A DNA stretch of 64,000 nucleotides. It comes from Pseudomonadota bacterium. GTDB taxonomy: Bacteria > Pseudomonadota > Gammaproteobacteria > Ga0077536. Shown here in pieces: positions 20,115 to 31,892 of the stretch (the stretch's first letter is position 1; each line of letters opens with the position of its first letter). The DNA is taken from the NCBI GenBank assembly GCA_018668255.1, contig JABISZ010000101.1:1-64000 (forward strand), written 5' to 3'. Below the pieces are notes generated by a model that had not been told where the DNA came from, made no database searches, and saw only the letters and a list, made by a program, of their open reading frames with translations. The translations under genes were made by a program, and so were the position numbers.

Positions 20115-20395
20115 TAGACATAGGCCTTCTTTGAACTTCCAGTGCATTATAGTCTTGATCATCCAAAAGTCGTTGGTCTTAATCTTTCGACTCACTTTTA
20201 CCTCTTAACGTAGGAGTGTTATTTTTAAGTACCTGACTAAGTAAAGACTTTTTGCTGTCTAGAGATGTGGGTAACGTTACGCAAAGTTAATCTGTTAGCA
20301 ACAATAAGATGCTGATCTAAGATATACACTATATCTATGTGTCATACGTTTCCCAATGGCACGTTTTGAAAGAAGGTACCCGTCCTTCTTGGTTT

Positions 20396-20421
20396 GCTAC
20401 CCCGCACTAGTGCGGGGTAGC
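20396..20421. repeat. 26-nt perfect palindrome GCTACCCCGCACTAGTGCGGGGTAGC
   Basis: Exact self-reverse-complement, read directly, in the divergent nitronate monooxygenase/thiC intergenic region. Confidence 0.9.
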
Positions 20422-20472
20422 TATTTAATTGCATTTATAACTGTTAGGATTCATAGTTACACAAGCGAGAGG

Positions 20473-20563
20473 CTAGGGGTGTTTTTGCGTTTAGCAAAGG
20501 CTGAGAGCAGACCCTTTGAACCTGAACACTGCTTTGGGCGTTTAGGAAAGCGATGATCCCTAG
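20473..20563 (+). promoter_or_regulatory. TPP riboswitch aptamer (THI element) upstream of thiC
   Basis: CTAGGG...CCCTAG P1; GGGGT...ACCCTTTGAACCTGA core; GGCTGAGA pyrimidine-binding motif; adjacent to thiC. Confidence 0.88.
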
Positions 20564-20565
20564 AA

Positions 20566-22505
<1,940 letters not shown>

Positions 22506-22536
22506 GAAATTTTAGATTATTAATGGGGCGACAAAG

Positions 22537-23280
22537 ATGACTAAAGAGAAACGAACTGCTCTGGTCACGGGTGGGAATCGAGGACTAGGCTTGGAGATAT
22601 GTCGGCAATTAGGAGCAAAGGATCATATAGTCTTCCTTGGGTGCCGAGATATTGAAAAAGGTACAATTGCTTCAGAAAACCTGAGAAAAGAGGGTTTTGA
22701 CGTGAGGCCAATTATTATCGATGCGTCAAAATCGAACACAATTATGGATGCTGTTAGTGCTGTCCAATCAGAAGTTGAGTGCTTGGATGTGCTGGTAAAC
22801 AATGCAGGCACTTTTGTCGAGGAATGGGGTACTATGCCTAGCGCTCTTAAGGTGTCGGAATTAAAAGAGACTTTCGAAACAAATTTCTTTGGTCCCTTTG
22901 AAATGATTCGTGAGTTTGTACCTTTGATGTTGAAAAGTTCGAGTGCTCGTATTGTGAATATTTCTTCGGACATGGGCTCGCTCGCTCACATTAACAATCC
23001 TGATTCTCATGTCTATGAAGTAATGGGGCCTGCTTATCAATCTTCCAAAGCTGCAATAAATGCGCTAACCGTTTTATTTGCGAAAGAGTTTACAGGTACA
23101 CACTTCAAAGTTAATTCGGCCTCACCTGGTTGGTGCCGAACGGATATGGGTACTGAGGACGCGCCCTTAAGTATTGTTGAAGGAGCTCAGACTCCGGTTA
23201 TGCTGGCGACTCTCCCTGACGATGGGCCGACCGGGCAATTTTTCTCCTCTACGCGAACCGGAGCTAAAATGGAATGGTAA
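22537..23280 (+). CDS. SDR family oxidoreductase (carbonyl reductase-like)
   Basis: ALVTGGNRGLGLEICRQLG, LVNNAGTF, YQSSKAAINALTV. Confidence 0.93.
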   Translation: MTKEKRTALVTGGNRGLGLEICRQLGAKDHIVFLGCRDIEKGTIASENLRKEGFDVRPIIIDASKSNTIMDAVSAVQSEVECLDVLVNNAGTFVEEWGTMPSALKVSELKETFETNFFGPFEMIREFVPLMLKSSSARIVNISSDMGSLAHINNPDSHVYEVMGPAYQSSKAAINALTVLFAKEFTGTHFKVNSASPGWCRTDMGTEDAPLSIVEGAQTPVMLATLPDDGPTGQFFSSTRTGAKMEW

Positions 23281-23403
23281 TACCCAAATTTGTTTCATTA
23301 TAGACAAAGGATGGGTCTAGCTCTTGGCATGAAATATGGTTTACTAAGAAGGCTTTGGCAATACAATTAGTTAGATAAAATTTTTCAGTATGAAGGAACA
23401 CCG

Positions 23404-24249
23404 ATGGTAGCTAGTGGAGTAATTATTTTTGCAACTGATCAATCTATACAACCAGTAGAATTGGCACGTGAAGTAGAGTCTAGGGGATTAGATTCGTTGT
23501 TTTTGCCTGAACATACACATATTCCTCTTGATACGACGTCTCCTTTTTTTCCGAATGGGGAAGTTCCTCCTATGTATTTGAGAACTTACGATCCCTTCGT
23601 GGCTCTTGGGGCCTGCGCGGCAGTGACAGATAGGATTAAATTGGGTACAGGGATATGTTTGGTGTCCCAGCGGCACCCTATAACTTTGGCGAAAGAAGTC
23701 GCAACCATTGATCAATTATCCGATGGAAGATTTATTTTCGGTGTGGGAGCAGGGTGGAATAAGCCAGAGGTAGAAAATCATGGAACAGAGTTTTCAGAAC
23801 GTTGGCGAGTACTGCGTGAGAGGATTTTAGCTATGAAAACTATCTGGACTGAGGAAGAGCCGGAGTTTCATGGTGAGTTTATCAATTTTGAGAAAATGTG
23901 GTCATTTCCAAAACCCATTCAGAAAGGAGGACCACCTATTTGGATAGGTTCCAATTCGAAATATGTTGGCGAACGTGTAGCTGAATATGGTGATGGCTGG
24001 CTGCCTATCGGCGGTCGACCCGGCGACGGTACTGTGGAATCTGTGAAGGCGGCTTGCACGAAACGGGGTCGTTCGTATCAGGACCTTGATTTAGCATTGT
24101 TTCTAGCGCCATTGAATGAGCGAGAATTAGAGGAGCAACTAGCTTTTGGCTATAATCACGTGGTTTTTGGCCTGCCTTCTGATAGTAGGGAGGTCGTGTT
24201 ACCGGTATTAGATAAAATTATGGCATTAAAAGAAAAAGTTCTCCGATAA
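23404..24249 (+). CDS. LLM class F420-type oxidoreductase (TIGR03619-like)
   Basis: LDSLFLPEHTHIP, KLGTGICLVSQRHPITLAKEVATIDQLSDGRFIFGVGAGWNKPEVENHG, GGPPIWIGSNS, YGDGWLPI. Confidence 0.92.
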   Translation: MVASGVIIFATDQSIQPVELAREVESRGLDSLFLPEHTHIPLDTTSPFFPNGEVPPMYLRTYDPFVALGACAAVTDRIKLGTGICLVSQRHPITLAKEVATIDQLSDGRFIFGVGAGWNKPEVENHGTEFSERWRVLRERILAMKTIWTEEEPEFHGEFINFEKMWSFPKPIQKGGPPIWIGSNSKYVGERVAEYGDGWLPIGGRPGDGTVESVKAACTKRGRSYQDLDLALFLAPLNERELEEQLAFGYNHVVFGLPSDSREVVLPVLDKIMALKEKVLR

Positions 24250-24259
24250 AGAATCAACC

Positions 24260-25234
24260 ATGTCTCATGCTTTCGAGTTTCTGACACCTGATTTTATTCT
24301 TGGTGTCATAGATGATTGTGGTTATAGGACTGATGGTCATCTCATGCCTTTAAATAGCTATGAGAACCGAGTGTATCAAGTTGGTATTGAGGATGCTGAA
24401 CCAATTATTGCAAAATTCTATAGACCAGACAGGTGGTGCGACGAGGCTATACAAGAAGAACACGACTACTGCGCAGATCTGGCTTTTGCGGAACTGCCTG
24501 TAGTTCCCCCTATTAAGCATTCGCTTGGCTTAACTCTTCACAAGAAAAAAGGCTTTCGAATCGCACTTTTTGAAAGAAAAGGCGGTCGGGCGCCGGAGCT
24601 GGACAAGGAGGAGCATCTTAGAAAATTAGGGCGTTTCTTAGGACGAATACATGTCGCAGGTGGAGGAAGAACCTTTCTACATAGGCCTTCTATTTCTAAT
24701 CTCGACTACGCGCGTGAGAGCATAAGTATAGTCAGGACAGCATTCATCCCCGACGATCTTCAGTTAGCCTATGATTCGCTAATCACGGACGTTGATACTG
24801 TGCTTGGCAACCGCCTAGAAGAATCAAGTTCATCTAAAGAAATTAAAATCCATGGTGACTGTCATCTTGGTAACATTTTATGGAGAGACGATGCCCCTCA
24901 TTTTGTAGATTTTGACGATGCTCGCATGGGACCTTCAGTCCAAGATCTTTGGATGTTACTGTCTGGAGATATCGCAGAACAGAATATTCAACTAGATTGG
25001 ATTCTTGAAGAATACACTGAATTTCGAGATTTTGACTATCGTGAAATCAGTCTCATAGAACCTTTGAGGACGCTTCGGCTCATAGGATATGCCGGCTGGA
25101 TGGCAAAAAGATGGACTGATCCAGCCTTTCCGCTGGCCTTTCCGTGGTTTAATAGTCAGGCATACTGGGAGAAACATATTCTTGAGCTTCGTGAGCAACT
25201 TTCGGCACTGCAGGAGCCTGAGTTTAGAAACTAG
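24260..25234 (+). CDS. srkA: stress response kinase SrkA (YihE/RdoA)-like
   Basis: NSYENRVYQVGIEDAEPIIAKFYRPDRWCDEAIQEEHDYCADLAFAELPVVPPI; IHGDCHLGNILWRD; HFVDFDDARMGPSVQDLWMLLSG. Confidence 0.93.
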   Translation: MSHAFEFLTPDFILGVIDDCGYRTDGHLMPLNSYENRVYQVGIEDAEPIIAKFYRPDRWCDEAIQEEHDYCADLAFAELPVVPPIKHSLGLTLHKKKGFRIALFERKGGRAPELDKEEHLRKLGRFLGRIHVAGGGRTFLHRPSISNLDYARESISIVRTAFIPDDLQLAYDSLITDVDTVLGNRLEESSSSKEIKIHGDCHLGNILWRDDAPHFVDFDDARMGPSVQDLWMLLSGDIAEQNIQLDWILEEYTEFRDFDYREISLIEPLRTLRLIGYAGWMAKRWTDPAFPLAFPWFNSQAYWEKHILELREQLSALQEPEFRN

Positions 25235-25243
25235 AGAGAAATA

Positions 25244-25264
25244 AGCGTTATAATTAGCGTTATA
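25244..25264. repeat. short tandem direct repeat AGCGTTATA-ATT-AGCGTTATA
   Basis: Two identical 9-mers 12 nt apart in the srkA/LLM intergenic region. Confidence 0.7.
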
Positions 25265-25338
25265 AAAATGTCTGCTTAATTGGTTTGGAATTTAAACCAT
25301 ATAAGCTTAAAGTTAGAGAAACAAAATGAGGTTGAGCT

Positions 25339-26352
25339 ATGTTGCCAGTAGGATATTTTCCGTGTACCCAAGATGTTTCTGAAGAAGGAAATGTATCTGG
25401 ATTAATTGATGAACTTATGGAGCAAGCTGAGTTGTGTGAAGAAGTAGGCTTCGATGGCTTCTTTTTTACAGAGCATCATCAACAAGAAGACAATTATTTA
25501 CCTTCTCCTGTTTTATTGTCAGGGATGGTTGGAGCCCGAACCAAAAGAATTAAAGTAGGTACTTGTGTCCTCCTCGCTCCGCTGTATCACCCTATTCGTC
25601 TTGCAGAAGATATCGCAGTAATTGATCAGGCTACTAAAGGCCGGATGATTGCAGCAGTTGGTATTGGCTATCAACCGCCTGACTTCGATGCATTTGGTGT
25701 GTCGCTCAAGCAAAGAGCGGGAAGGACTGAAGAGTGTGTAGACGTTCTGCGAAAGGCATGGACTGGGGAGGCGTTTAGTTATGACAGCAAGTACCACAAG
25801 ATAGAGAATGTTAGGGTTACACCAGCTGCTTACCAAGATGGAGGGCCACCTATTTGGTTAGCCGGTTGGGTCCCGGTTGGGTTGGAACGTGCGGGCCGGA
25901 TGGGTGATGGCTGGATAGCTGATCCGATTCAATCTCTCGATGTCATCAAAGATTATGCGGCGCAGTATCGAGCAGAGGCAGAAAAGCATGGGCGTAAGCC
26001 ATATATTGTGCTGATGCGTGATTGTGTTGTTGGAGAGAGTTGGGATGCGTGCGTGGCAAAGAGTGAGCCAACAATGATAACTCACCGCTATTACTACGAG
26101 GGCGGGGCCTATGTTCAAGATAAACATCTTGAAGCTGTAAAAACGTCCGACGATCTCACGTTTGAGCTGCTTGCTAAAGAGCGGTTGATAGCTGGTTCAC
26201 CGGAGCAATGTTTGGAACAGCTGCAGATGTGGAAAGAAGCTATCCAACCGGATTACGTTATGCTTCGAATGAGACAGCCTGGTGGGCCAGCTCAAAAAGA
26301 AGCTTTAGAAGACATACGCATGTTTGGCGAAAAAGTTATTCCTAATTTATAA
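25339..26352 (+). CDS. LLM class flavin-dependent oxidoreductase
   Basis: [84 protein letters not shown]. Confidence 0.92.
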   Translation: MLPVGYFPCTQDVSEEGNVSGLIDELMEQAELCEEVGFDGFFFTEHHQQEDNYLPSPVLLSGMVGARTKRIKVGTCVLLAPLYHPIRLAEDIAVIDQATKGRMIAAVGIGYQPPDFDAFGVSLKQRAGRTEECVDVLRKAWTGEAFSYDSKYHKIENVRVTPAAYQDGGPPIWLAGWVPVGLERAGRMGDGWIADPIQSLDVIKDYAAQYRAEAEKHGRKPYIVLMRDCVVGESWDACVAKSEPTMITHRYYYEGGAYVQDKHLEAVKTSDDLTFELLAKERLIAGSPEQCLEQLQMWKEAIQPDYVMLRMRQPGGPAQKEALEDIRMFGEKVIPNL

Positions 26353-26378
26353 AATTTTGTTTTTTTATCAGGAGAATA

Positions 26379-27338
26379 GTGGTGACCTACTTTGAAGACA
26401 ACTCACTAGCTATCGGAGATACTCCGATGGTGCGTCTAAATCGTGTTGTTGAAAATGGAGGCGCTACGATACTTGCTAAAATCGAAGGCCGTAATCCAGC
26501 CTACTCTGTAAAGTGCCGTATAGGAGCGGCGATGATTTGGGATGCAGAAGAAAAAGGCTTGTTAGGATCAAATATAGAGATTATTGAGCCGACCAGTGGT
26601 AACACTGGCATAGCTTTGGCATACGTGTGCGCCGCCAAAGGTTACAAATTGACACTCACTATGCCTGAAACAATGAGTATGGAGCGTCGAAAGGTGCTTA
26701 AGGCTTTTGGAGCCAATTTAGTACTGACTGATGGAAGTCAAGGGATGAAGGGAGCGATTGCTAAGGCGGAAGAATTAGTCGCTAGAGACCCGAGTAGGTA
26801 CCATATGCCGCAACAATTCGATAACCCAGCTAATCCTGCTATTCATGAGAAGACAACCGGCCCAGAAATTTGGGATCAGACAGACGGGCAAGTTGATGTG
26901 TTAGTTGCAGGGGTCGGGACGGGTGGGACGATCACCGGTATTAGTAGATATATAAAGCAAACGCGCGGCAAGTCGATGGAAACTGTAGCAGTAGAGCCTT
27001 TCGATAGTCCGGTGATTAGTCAAACATTAGGCAACCAGATAGTGAAACCTGGCCCCCATAAAATTCAAGGAATTGGAGCAGGGTTTATTCCTGGGGCACT
27101 AGATTTGTCTATGATTGATAAGGTTGAGACTGTTACTAACGAAGAAGCTGTCGTTATGGGTCGGCGGCTGGCGAAAGAAGAAGGTTTGTTGTGCGGCATA
27201 TCTTGTGGTGCTGCAGCTCACGTTGCGGTTGAGCTTGGCAAGTTGAAAAGTTATGCAGGTAAGACCATAGTAGTTGTATTGCCAGACGCAGGGGAGAGGT
27301 ATTTGTCGAGTATCTTGTTTGAAGATATTTCTGAATAA
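26379..27338 (+). CDS. cysK: cysteine synthase A
   Basis: [86 protein letters not shown]. Confidence 0.96.
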   Translation: MVTYFEDNSLAIGDTPMVRLNRVVENGGATILAKIEGRNPAYSVKCRIGAAMIWDAEEKGLLGSNIEIIEPTSGNTGIALAYVCAAKGYKLTLTMPETMSMERRKVLKAFGANLVLTDGSQGMKGAIAKAEELVARDPSRYHMPQQFDNPANPAIHEKTTGPEIWDQTDGQVDVLVAGVGTGGTITGISRYIKQTRGKSMETVAVEPFDSPVISQTLGNQIVKPGPHKIQGIGAGFIPGALDLSMIDKVETVTNEEAVVMGRRLAKEEGLLCGISCGAAAHVAVELGKLKSYAGKTIVVVLPDAGERYLSSILFEDISE

Positions 27339-27579
27339 GCAACATAGAAAGCTCCGTTCTTTGAGACAACATTGCCATCAGCAAAGAACAGAGTAGAGAT
27401 CTGTAGGACAGAGAGACTATGCACATAGGTCTTGCGTTGCGGGAGATATCTTCTCCACAGGTGCAGTGCTCCCTGCCTGGTCCATTAAATATTTTTAATA
27501 GTGTTTTAAATCACTGGTCATCTAGTCGAGAGATCTGGATACTAGTTTGGTATATTTTGCATTTGTACTGAGGATCCAC

Positions 27580-28254
27580 ATGAAGTTACTTGTGATAGAG
27601 GACGATGACGAGACTGGCGAGTTCATCAAGAACGGCCTAGTGCAAGCAGGTCACAAGGTAGACTTAACTGATAATGGCCAAGACGGACTGTATCTTGCTA
27701 CAACAGGAAACTTTGACCTTATTGTAATTGACCGGATGCTGCCGTTGGTCGACGGTTTGACTATAGTTCGAACCTTGAGAGCCTCGGATAACCGGATCCC
27801 GATAGTCGTTTTAAGTGCGTTAGGCGAAATTGACCATAGAGTGGCGGGATTGAACGCAGGCGCTGATGATTATTTGGTGAAGCCGTTTGCTTTTAGCGAA
27901 TTGGAAGCTAGGGTAGGTGCTCTTCTTCGAAGAGTTACGCCAGAAGGGCCAGAGACCTCGCTATGCGTTGGTGATCTAGAAATGAATCTGATTACACGAG
28001 AGGTTGGACGGAATGGAAAATCGATTGACCTACAGCCACGAGAGTTCCGGTTGCTGGAGTATTTAATGCGTCATGCAGGTCAAGTCCTTACTCGAACCAT
28101 GCTTTTAGAACATGTATGGGACTATCACTTCGATCCACAAACCAATGTAATCGATGTCCATGTGAGCCGTTTGAGATCGAAAATCGATAAAGGTTTTGAA
28201 GTACAGTTGTTGCACACGGTAAGAGGGGCTGGCTATAAGCTTGCCTCTCTTTAA
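27580..28254 (+). CDS. OmpR/PhoB-family response regulator
   Basis: MKLLVIEDDDETGEFIKNGL receiver, phosphoacceptor in VIDRMLP, KPFAFSELEARV, winged-helix QPREFRLLEYLMRHAGQVLTRTMLLEHVWDYHFDPQTNVIDVHVSRLRSKID. The ORF opens at 27547; the ATG at 27580 is preferred. Confidence 0.95.
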   Translation: MKLLVIEDDDETGEFIKNGLVQAGHKVDLTDNGQDGLYLATTGNFDLIVIDRMLPLVDGLTIVRTLRASDNRIPIVVLSALGEIDHRVAGLNAGADDYLVKPFAFSELEARVGALLRRVTPEGPETSLCVGDLEMNLITREVGRNGKSIDLQPREFRLLEYLMRHAGQVLTRTMLLEHVWDYHFDPQTNVIDVHVSRLRSKIDKGFEVQLLHTVRGAGYKLASL

Positions 28255-28290
28255 TTAGGAGTCAAGACGATCATATCTAAATTAAGGTCG

Positions 28291-29634
28291 TTGGCACGTA
28301 CTACGACTTTCCGGTTGACGCTCTCTTATAGCTTTATCTTTGCTGTATCTCTAGGGTTGCTCGCTTTCTATTTTTACTGGTCAACGATAGGTTTGGTGCT
28401 CCGAGAGACAGATGAAATTCTTTACTCACAGACACAAGCTCTTTCTAAAGTTTATAGAAAAAGAGGGATTGATTGGCTAGCAAAATCGTTGTCAGTTCGG
28501 GCAAAAGTTAACCAAAAAATGTTATATCAATTTTCGACTCTCGATAACAGACCTCTGGCTGGGAATTTACGTATGTGGCCGTCAGTTAGCCCGAGTGAAG
28601 AAGGGTGGGTAGAGTTCGATTATCTCTTGCCTGGAACAGAGGAATATGCTCCAGCAAGAGGTCGAGTGTACCCATTGCCTGATGGAGTCCAGCTTTTAGT
28701 TGCGAGGAATGTAGAAGAAATCACGCAAATTAAAAAGGTTTTTAACCGGTCTCTACAGGTAGGATTAGCTCTGACGCTTCTTTTTGCTTTAGTAGGCGGT
28801 ATATTTATGAGTCGACGCGTGCTTCGTCGAGTTTCAGAGTTTACGGCTAGTACAGGACAAATTGTTGATGGCCGTTTGGGCGAGCGACTGACGTCGCGTG
28901 AAACAGGAGATGAGTTTGATGTTCTAGCGCGTCATGTGAATGAGATGCTTGACCGGCTGGAAACATTAGTTGGAGCGGTTAGACATGTCTCAGATAATAT
29001 TGCACATGACTTAAGAACACCTCTAACAAGACTGCGCAACCGAATTGAAACTGCTTCTTTGGGCGCTACTGATTCAGTTAAAGGAGAATTAGAAGCTAGT
29101 GTTGCAGACGCAGATGAATTACTTCGCACTTTTTCTTCCTTATTGAAAATAGCTCGAATTGAGTCGGGGTCTTATAAACCAAGCTTTGAACGAATTGACT
29201 TTGCACCGTTGATTTTTGATGCTGCGGATCTATACCAAGGTCTAGCTCAGGAAAAAGGCTTAGTTTTAATGACTGACTGTGATCCCGTTATTTTCATTTA
29301 CGGAGACAGAAATTTGTTGTTTCAAGCGATATCAAATCTTGTAGACAATGCTATCAAGTATTCTCCTGATGGTGGCGCAGTTAGCCTGATCGGACGAAGA
29401 GATGGTGACTACGCTACAGTCATTGTAACCGATGCAGGAAGTGGTATTCCAGAAAATGAATGGGAAAACGTGCTCGAAAGATTTTCTAGGCTCGACCAGA
29501 GTCGCTCATTACCTGGCAGTGGTCTTGGTTTAAGTGTTGTGAATGCTGTTGTTAAAGCACATGAGGCGCAACTTATCTTTGAAGATAACAGCCCCGGTCT
29601 TAAAGCCGTGGTTAAGTTTTCTTTAGTAGGCTGA
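28291..29634 (+). CDS. membrane sensor histidine kinase, partner of the upstream regulator
   Basis: Two TM segments, HAMP, H-box NIAHDLRTPLTRLRNR, N-box NLVDNAIKYSPDGG, G-boxes DAGSGIP and PGSGLGLSVV. Confidence 0.94.
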   Translation: MARTTTFRLTLSYSFIFAVSLGLLAFYFYWSTIGLVLRETDEILYSQTQALSKVYRKRGIDWLAKSLSVRAKVNQKMLYQFSTLDNRPLAGNLRMWPSVSPSEEGWVEFDYLLPGTEEYAPARGRVYPLPDGVQLLVARNVEEITQIKKVFNRSLQVGLALTLLFALVGGIFMSRRVLRRVSEFTASTGQIVDGRLGERLTSRETGDEFDVLARHVNEMLDRLETLVGAVRHVSDNIAHDLRTPLTRLRNRIETASLGATDSVKGELEASVADADELLRTFSSLLKIARIESGSYKPSFERIDFAPLIFDAADLYQGLAQEKGLVLMTDCDPVIFIYGDRNLLFQAISNLVDNAIKYSPDGGAVSLIGRRDGDYATVIVTDAGSGIPENEWENVLERFSRLDQSRSLPGSGLGLSVVNAVVKAHEAQLIFEDNSPGLKAVVKFSLVG

Positions 29635-29635
29635 G

Positions 29636-30394
29636 TTAGGTATTTTCCATCTGTTTAGTTAGAAACTTAGTGATCGCCTTCCGGATGAGCTGATTATCAG
29701 GAGCATTTCTTTTTGATTGTAACGCGATGGAATACTCTTGTGGGGTAAGATGAGTTTTAGCTTCCACAATGAGTGCTGAGATGTAGGCGGGTTCAAATTC
29801 TGGATGTCCTTGGAAGCCAACCATCTTTGGTGTGAATTGAATCAAGAAGTTGTTGCAGTGTGGGGCGCTCCCGATGTTGGTTGCTCCTGTGGGCAGTTTA
29901 ACCACTTGGTCGCGATGGCAGACGCCGACTGTTAGTTCCTCCGGGAGAGCAAGTTGGTTTTTAGAACTATCTGAATTGACAGAGCATCTAGCGAACCCTA
30001 TTCCCCAGCCTTCTGGCGCACAAGCAACCTTGCCTCCAAGTGCTTTAGCCATGATCTGGTGACCAAAGCAGAGACCAACTGTGGGTTTGTTTTTGCGATT
30101 TAATTTGTTGATAAAACCTTCGAGAGACAGCATCCATTTTTTTTCCTCATAGACACTCGACCGGCTGCCAGAAATTAAATAGCCATCACACACATCAAGA
30201 TCTATGGGAAATTCTCCAGTAACAGCATCAAATGTCTTCCATGCGAATACTGATGTTTTTCCCTCGAAAGCGGTTTTAAACATTGTTTCATACTCAGGAA
30301 AATCACCGCTGAATTGGTCTCGAAGTTGATCACATAAAATCAAACCTATTGTGAATCCAGTACTGTTTTTCTGCCGTAAGCTGTCCTTAATCAT
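29636..30394 (-). CDS. class I glutamine amidotransferase-like protein
   Basis: PTVGLCFGHQIMAKALGGKV nucleophile elbow, GFQGHPEFEPAYI. Confidence 0.92.
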   Translation of the reverse strand: MIKDSLRQKNSTGFTIGLILCDQLRDQFSGDFPEYETMFKTAFEGKTSVFAWKTFDAVTGEFPIDLDVCDGYLISGSRSSVYEEKKWMLSLEGFINKLNRKNKPTVGLCFGHQIMAKALGGKVACAPEGWGIGFARCSVNSDSSKNQLALPEELTVGVCHRDQVVKLPTGATNIGSAPHCNNFLIQFTPKMVGFQGHPEFEPAYISALIVEAKTHLTPQEYSIALQSKRNAPDNQLIRKAITKFLTKQMENT

Positions 30395-30449
30395 TTTCTC
30401 TCCGGACGGAATACCTATGGGCTATAATGTTACAATATTAACAATTTGA

Positions 30450-31520
30450 GTGTCGAATATGAAATTTGGAGTTTTTTTACCAAATGGCAGCAATGGATAT
30501 ATCCCATCGGCGGGGAGCCCCGTTTACCTGCCTACTTTCGAGCATAACAAACATTGTGCTATAGAAGCAGAAAAACAAGGCTTAGATTTTGTGCTTTCAA
30601 TGATGAAACACAAAGGGTTCGGAGGTGAAACTGGCTACTGGGATTCGTGTCTTGAGTCTTTTACCCTAATGGCAGCCATAGCTGCAGTTACCAAAGAGAT
30701 AGGACTTTTCCCATCCATTTCTCTTCTGACTCAGCATCCAGCGATAGTTGCACGAATGATAGCTACTTTGGATGATATATCCGCCGGACGGTGCGGCTTG
30801 AACGTGGTCACGGGTTGGAATCGGGCTGAGTATTCGCAAATGGATATGTGGCCAGGTGAAAGCCACTATGAAAGGCGCTATGAATTAGCCTCGGAGTATA
30901 TTTCCATCCTGAAGACACTTTGGAACACTGGACGGTGTACCCATAAAAGTGATTTTTTCAAGCTAGACGATTGTTCTGTTTTGCCACAGCCTAAAGGAGA
31001 AATTCCCATAGTTTGCGCTGGACAATCGCCGCTTGGAAGGCAGTTTGTCGCTGAAAGCGCCGATCATCAGTTTGTTTTGACAAGCAAATCAAAATTGGTG
31101 GCAGGTGTGAAAGATATAAAAGACAGAGCAAAAAAATGTGGAAGATCGGTGGGGATATATGCCTTGTACCATCTGATTGTTGAAGATAGTGACGATGAAG
31201 CCGTTCGCATCGCGGAGCATATCGTCCAAAGAGCGGATAAGGGTGCCATATCTAACATAATTGCTAGCGCCAGTCTTGACACTAATACCGGTGGTACTAG
31301 CGGTCAGCTTAAAGCTGCGTTGGAGCAAAATATTGAAGAAGGAAACATGGCCTTTATGGGGATCCCTGTCATTCTTGGATCTCCTCAAACTGTGATAAAG
31401 CACATTCAAGAGATACGAGATGATTCAGGTATAGATGGTATGCTGTTCAGTTGGCCCGACTTCGTTCCGGGTATTCGCCGTTTCGGCCAAGAGATCAAAC
31501 CGTTTATATCGAATGGTTGA
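30450..31520 (+). CDS. LLM flavin monooxygenase, RutA (pyrimidine monooxygenase)-like
   Basis: FGVFLPNGSNGYIPS...PTFEHNKHCAIEAEKQGLDFVLSMMKHKGFGGETGYWDSCLESFTLMAAIAAVTKEI...VARMIATLDDISAGRCGLNVVTGWNRAEYSQM closely resembles E. coli RutA as recalled. Confidence 0.85.
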   Translation: MSNMKFGVFLPNGSNGYIPSAGSPVYLPTFEHNKHCAIEAEKQGLDFVLSMMKHKGFGGETGYWDSCLESFTLMAAIAAVTKEIGLFPSISLLTQHPAIVARMIATLDDISAGRCGLNVVTGWNRAEYSQMDMWPGESHYERRYELASEYISILKTLWNTGRCTHKSDFFKLDDCSVLPQPKGEIPIVCAGQSPLGRQFVAESADHQFVLTSKSKLVAGVKDIKDRAKKCGRSVGIYALYHLIVEDSDDEAVRIAEHIVQRADKGAISNIIASASLDTNTGGTSGQLKAALEQNIEEGNMAFMGIPVILGSPQTVIKHIQEIRDDSGIDGMLFSWPDFVPGIRRFGQEIKPFISNG

Positions 31521-31537
31521 TGGTAGCTACTAGAAAA

Positions 31538-31888
31538 TCAGCTAGTTTCTACTCTCTTTACTGCCTTCTCATAGGGTTCTCTGTCGCCAGATTTTTGGCC
31601 TTCTAGCTCACTTTCTATTATACGCAAGATTTCGCTAAGGTAATTCTTTCGCCAGCTTGCTCTTTCCCCTTGGACTTGGATACTGGGTTCGAAGCTATCT
31701 ATTTCAGATTGCTTAACTAAACCTTTTGTTTGTAAGAGGCGCTCCAGAGTGTCACTGCGATCATGCAACACGGCTACTTCCCCAGCTAGCCCCATGATCA
31801 TAGAGATGAGCTTATCCACATTCGGATCTTCGAAAAAAACAGGTCTTTCTCCTCGAGCTTTACGCTGTAGCTTTTTTATATCATTCAT
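31538..31888 (-). CDS. hypothetical protein
   Basis: Short ORF directly downstream of and co-oriented with the methyltransferase (5-nt gap). Confidence 0.65.
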   Translation of the reverse strand: MNDIKKLQRKARGERPVFFEDPNVDKLISMIMGLAGEVAVLHDRSDTLERLLQTKGLVKQSEIDSFEPSIQVQGERASWRKNYLSEILRIIESELEGQKSGDREPYEKAVKRVETS

Positions 31889-31892
31889 TCGC

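Noticed and set aside
20356-20556. 66-aa ORF upstream of thiC
   Set aside because: Spans the palindrome and the TPP aptamer; explained by RNA structure rather than coding.
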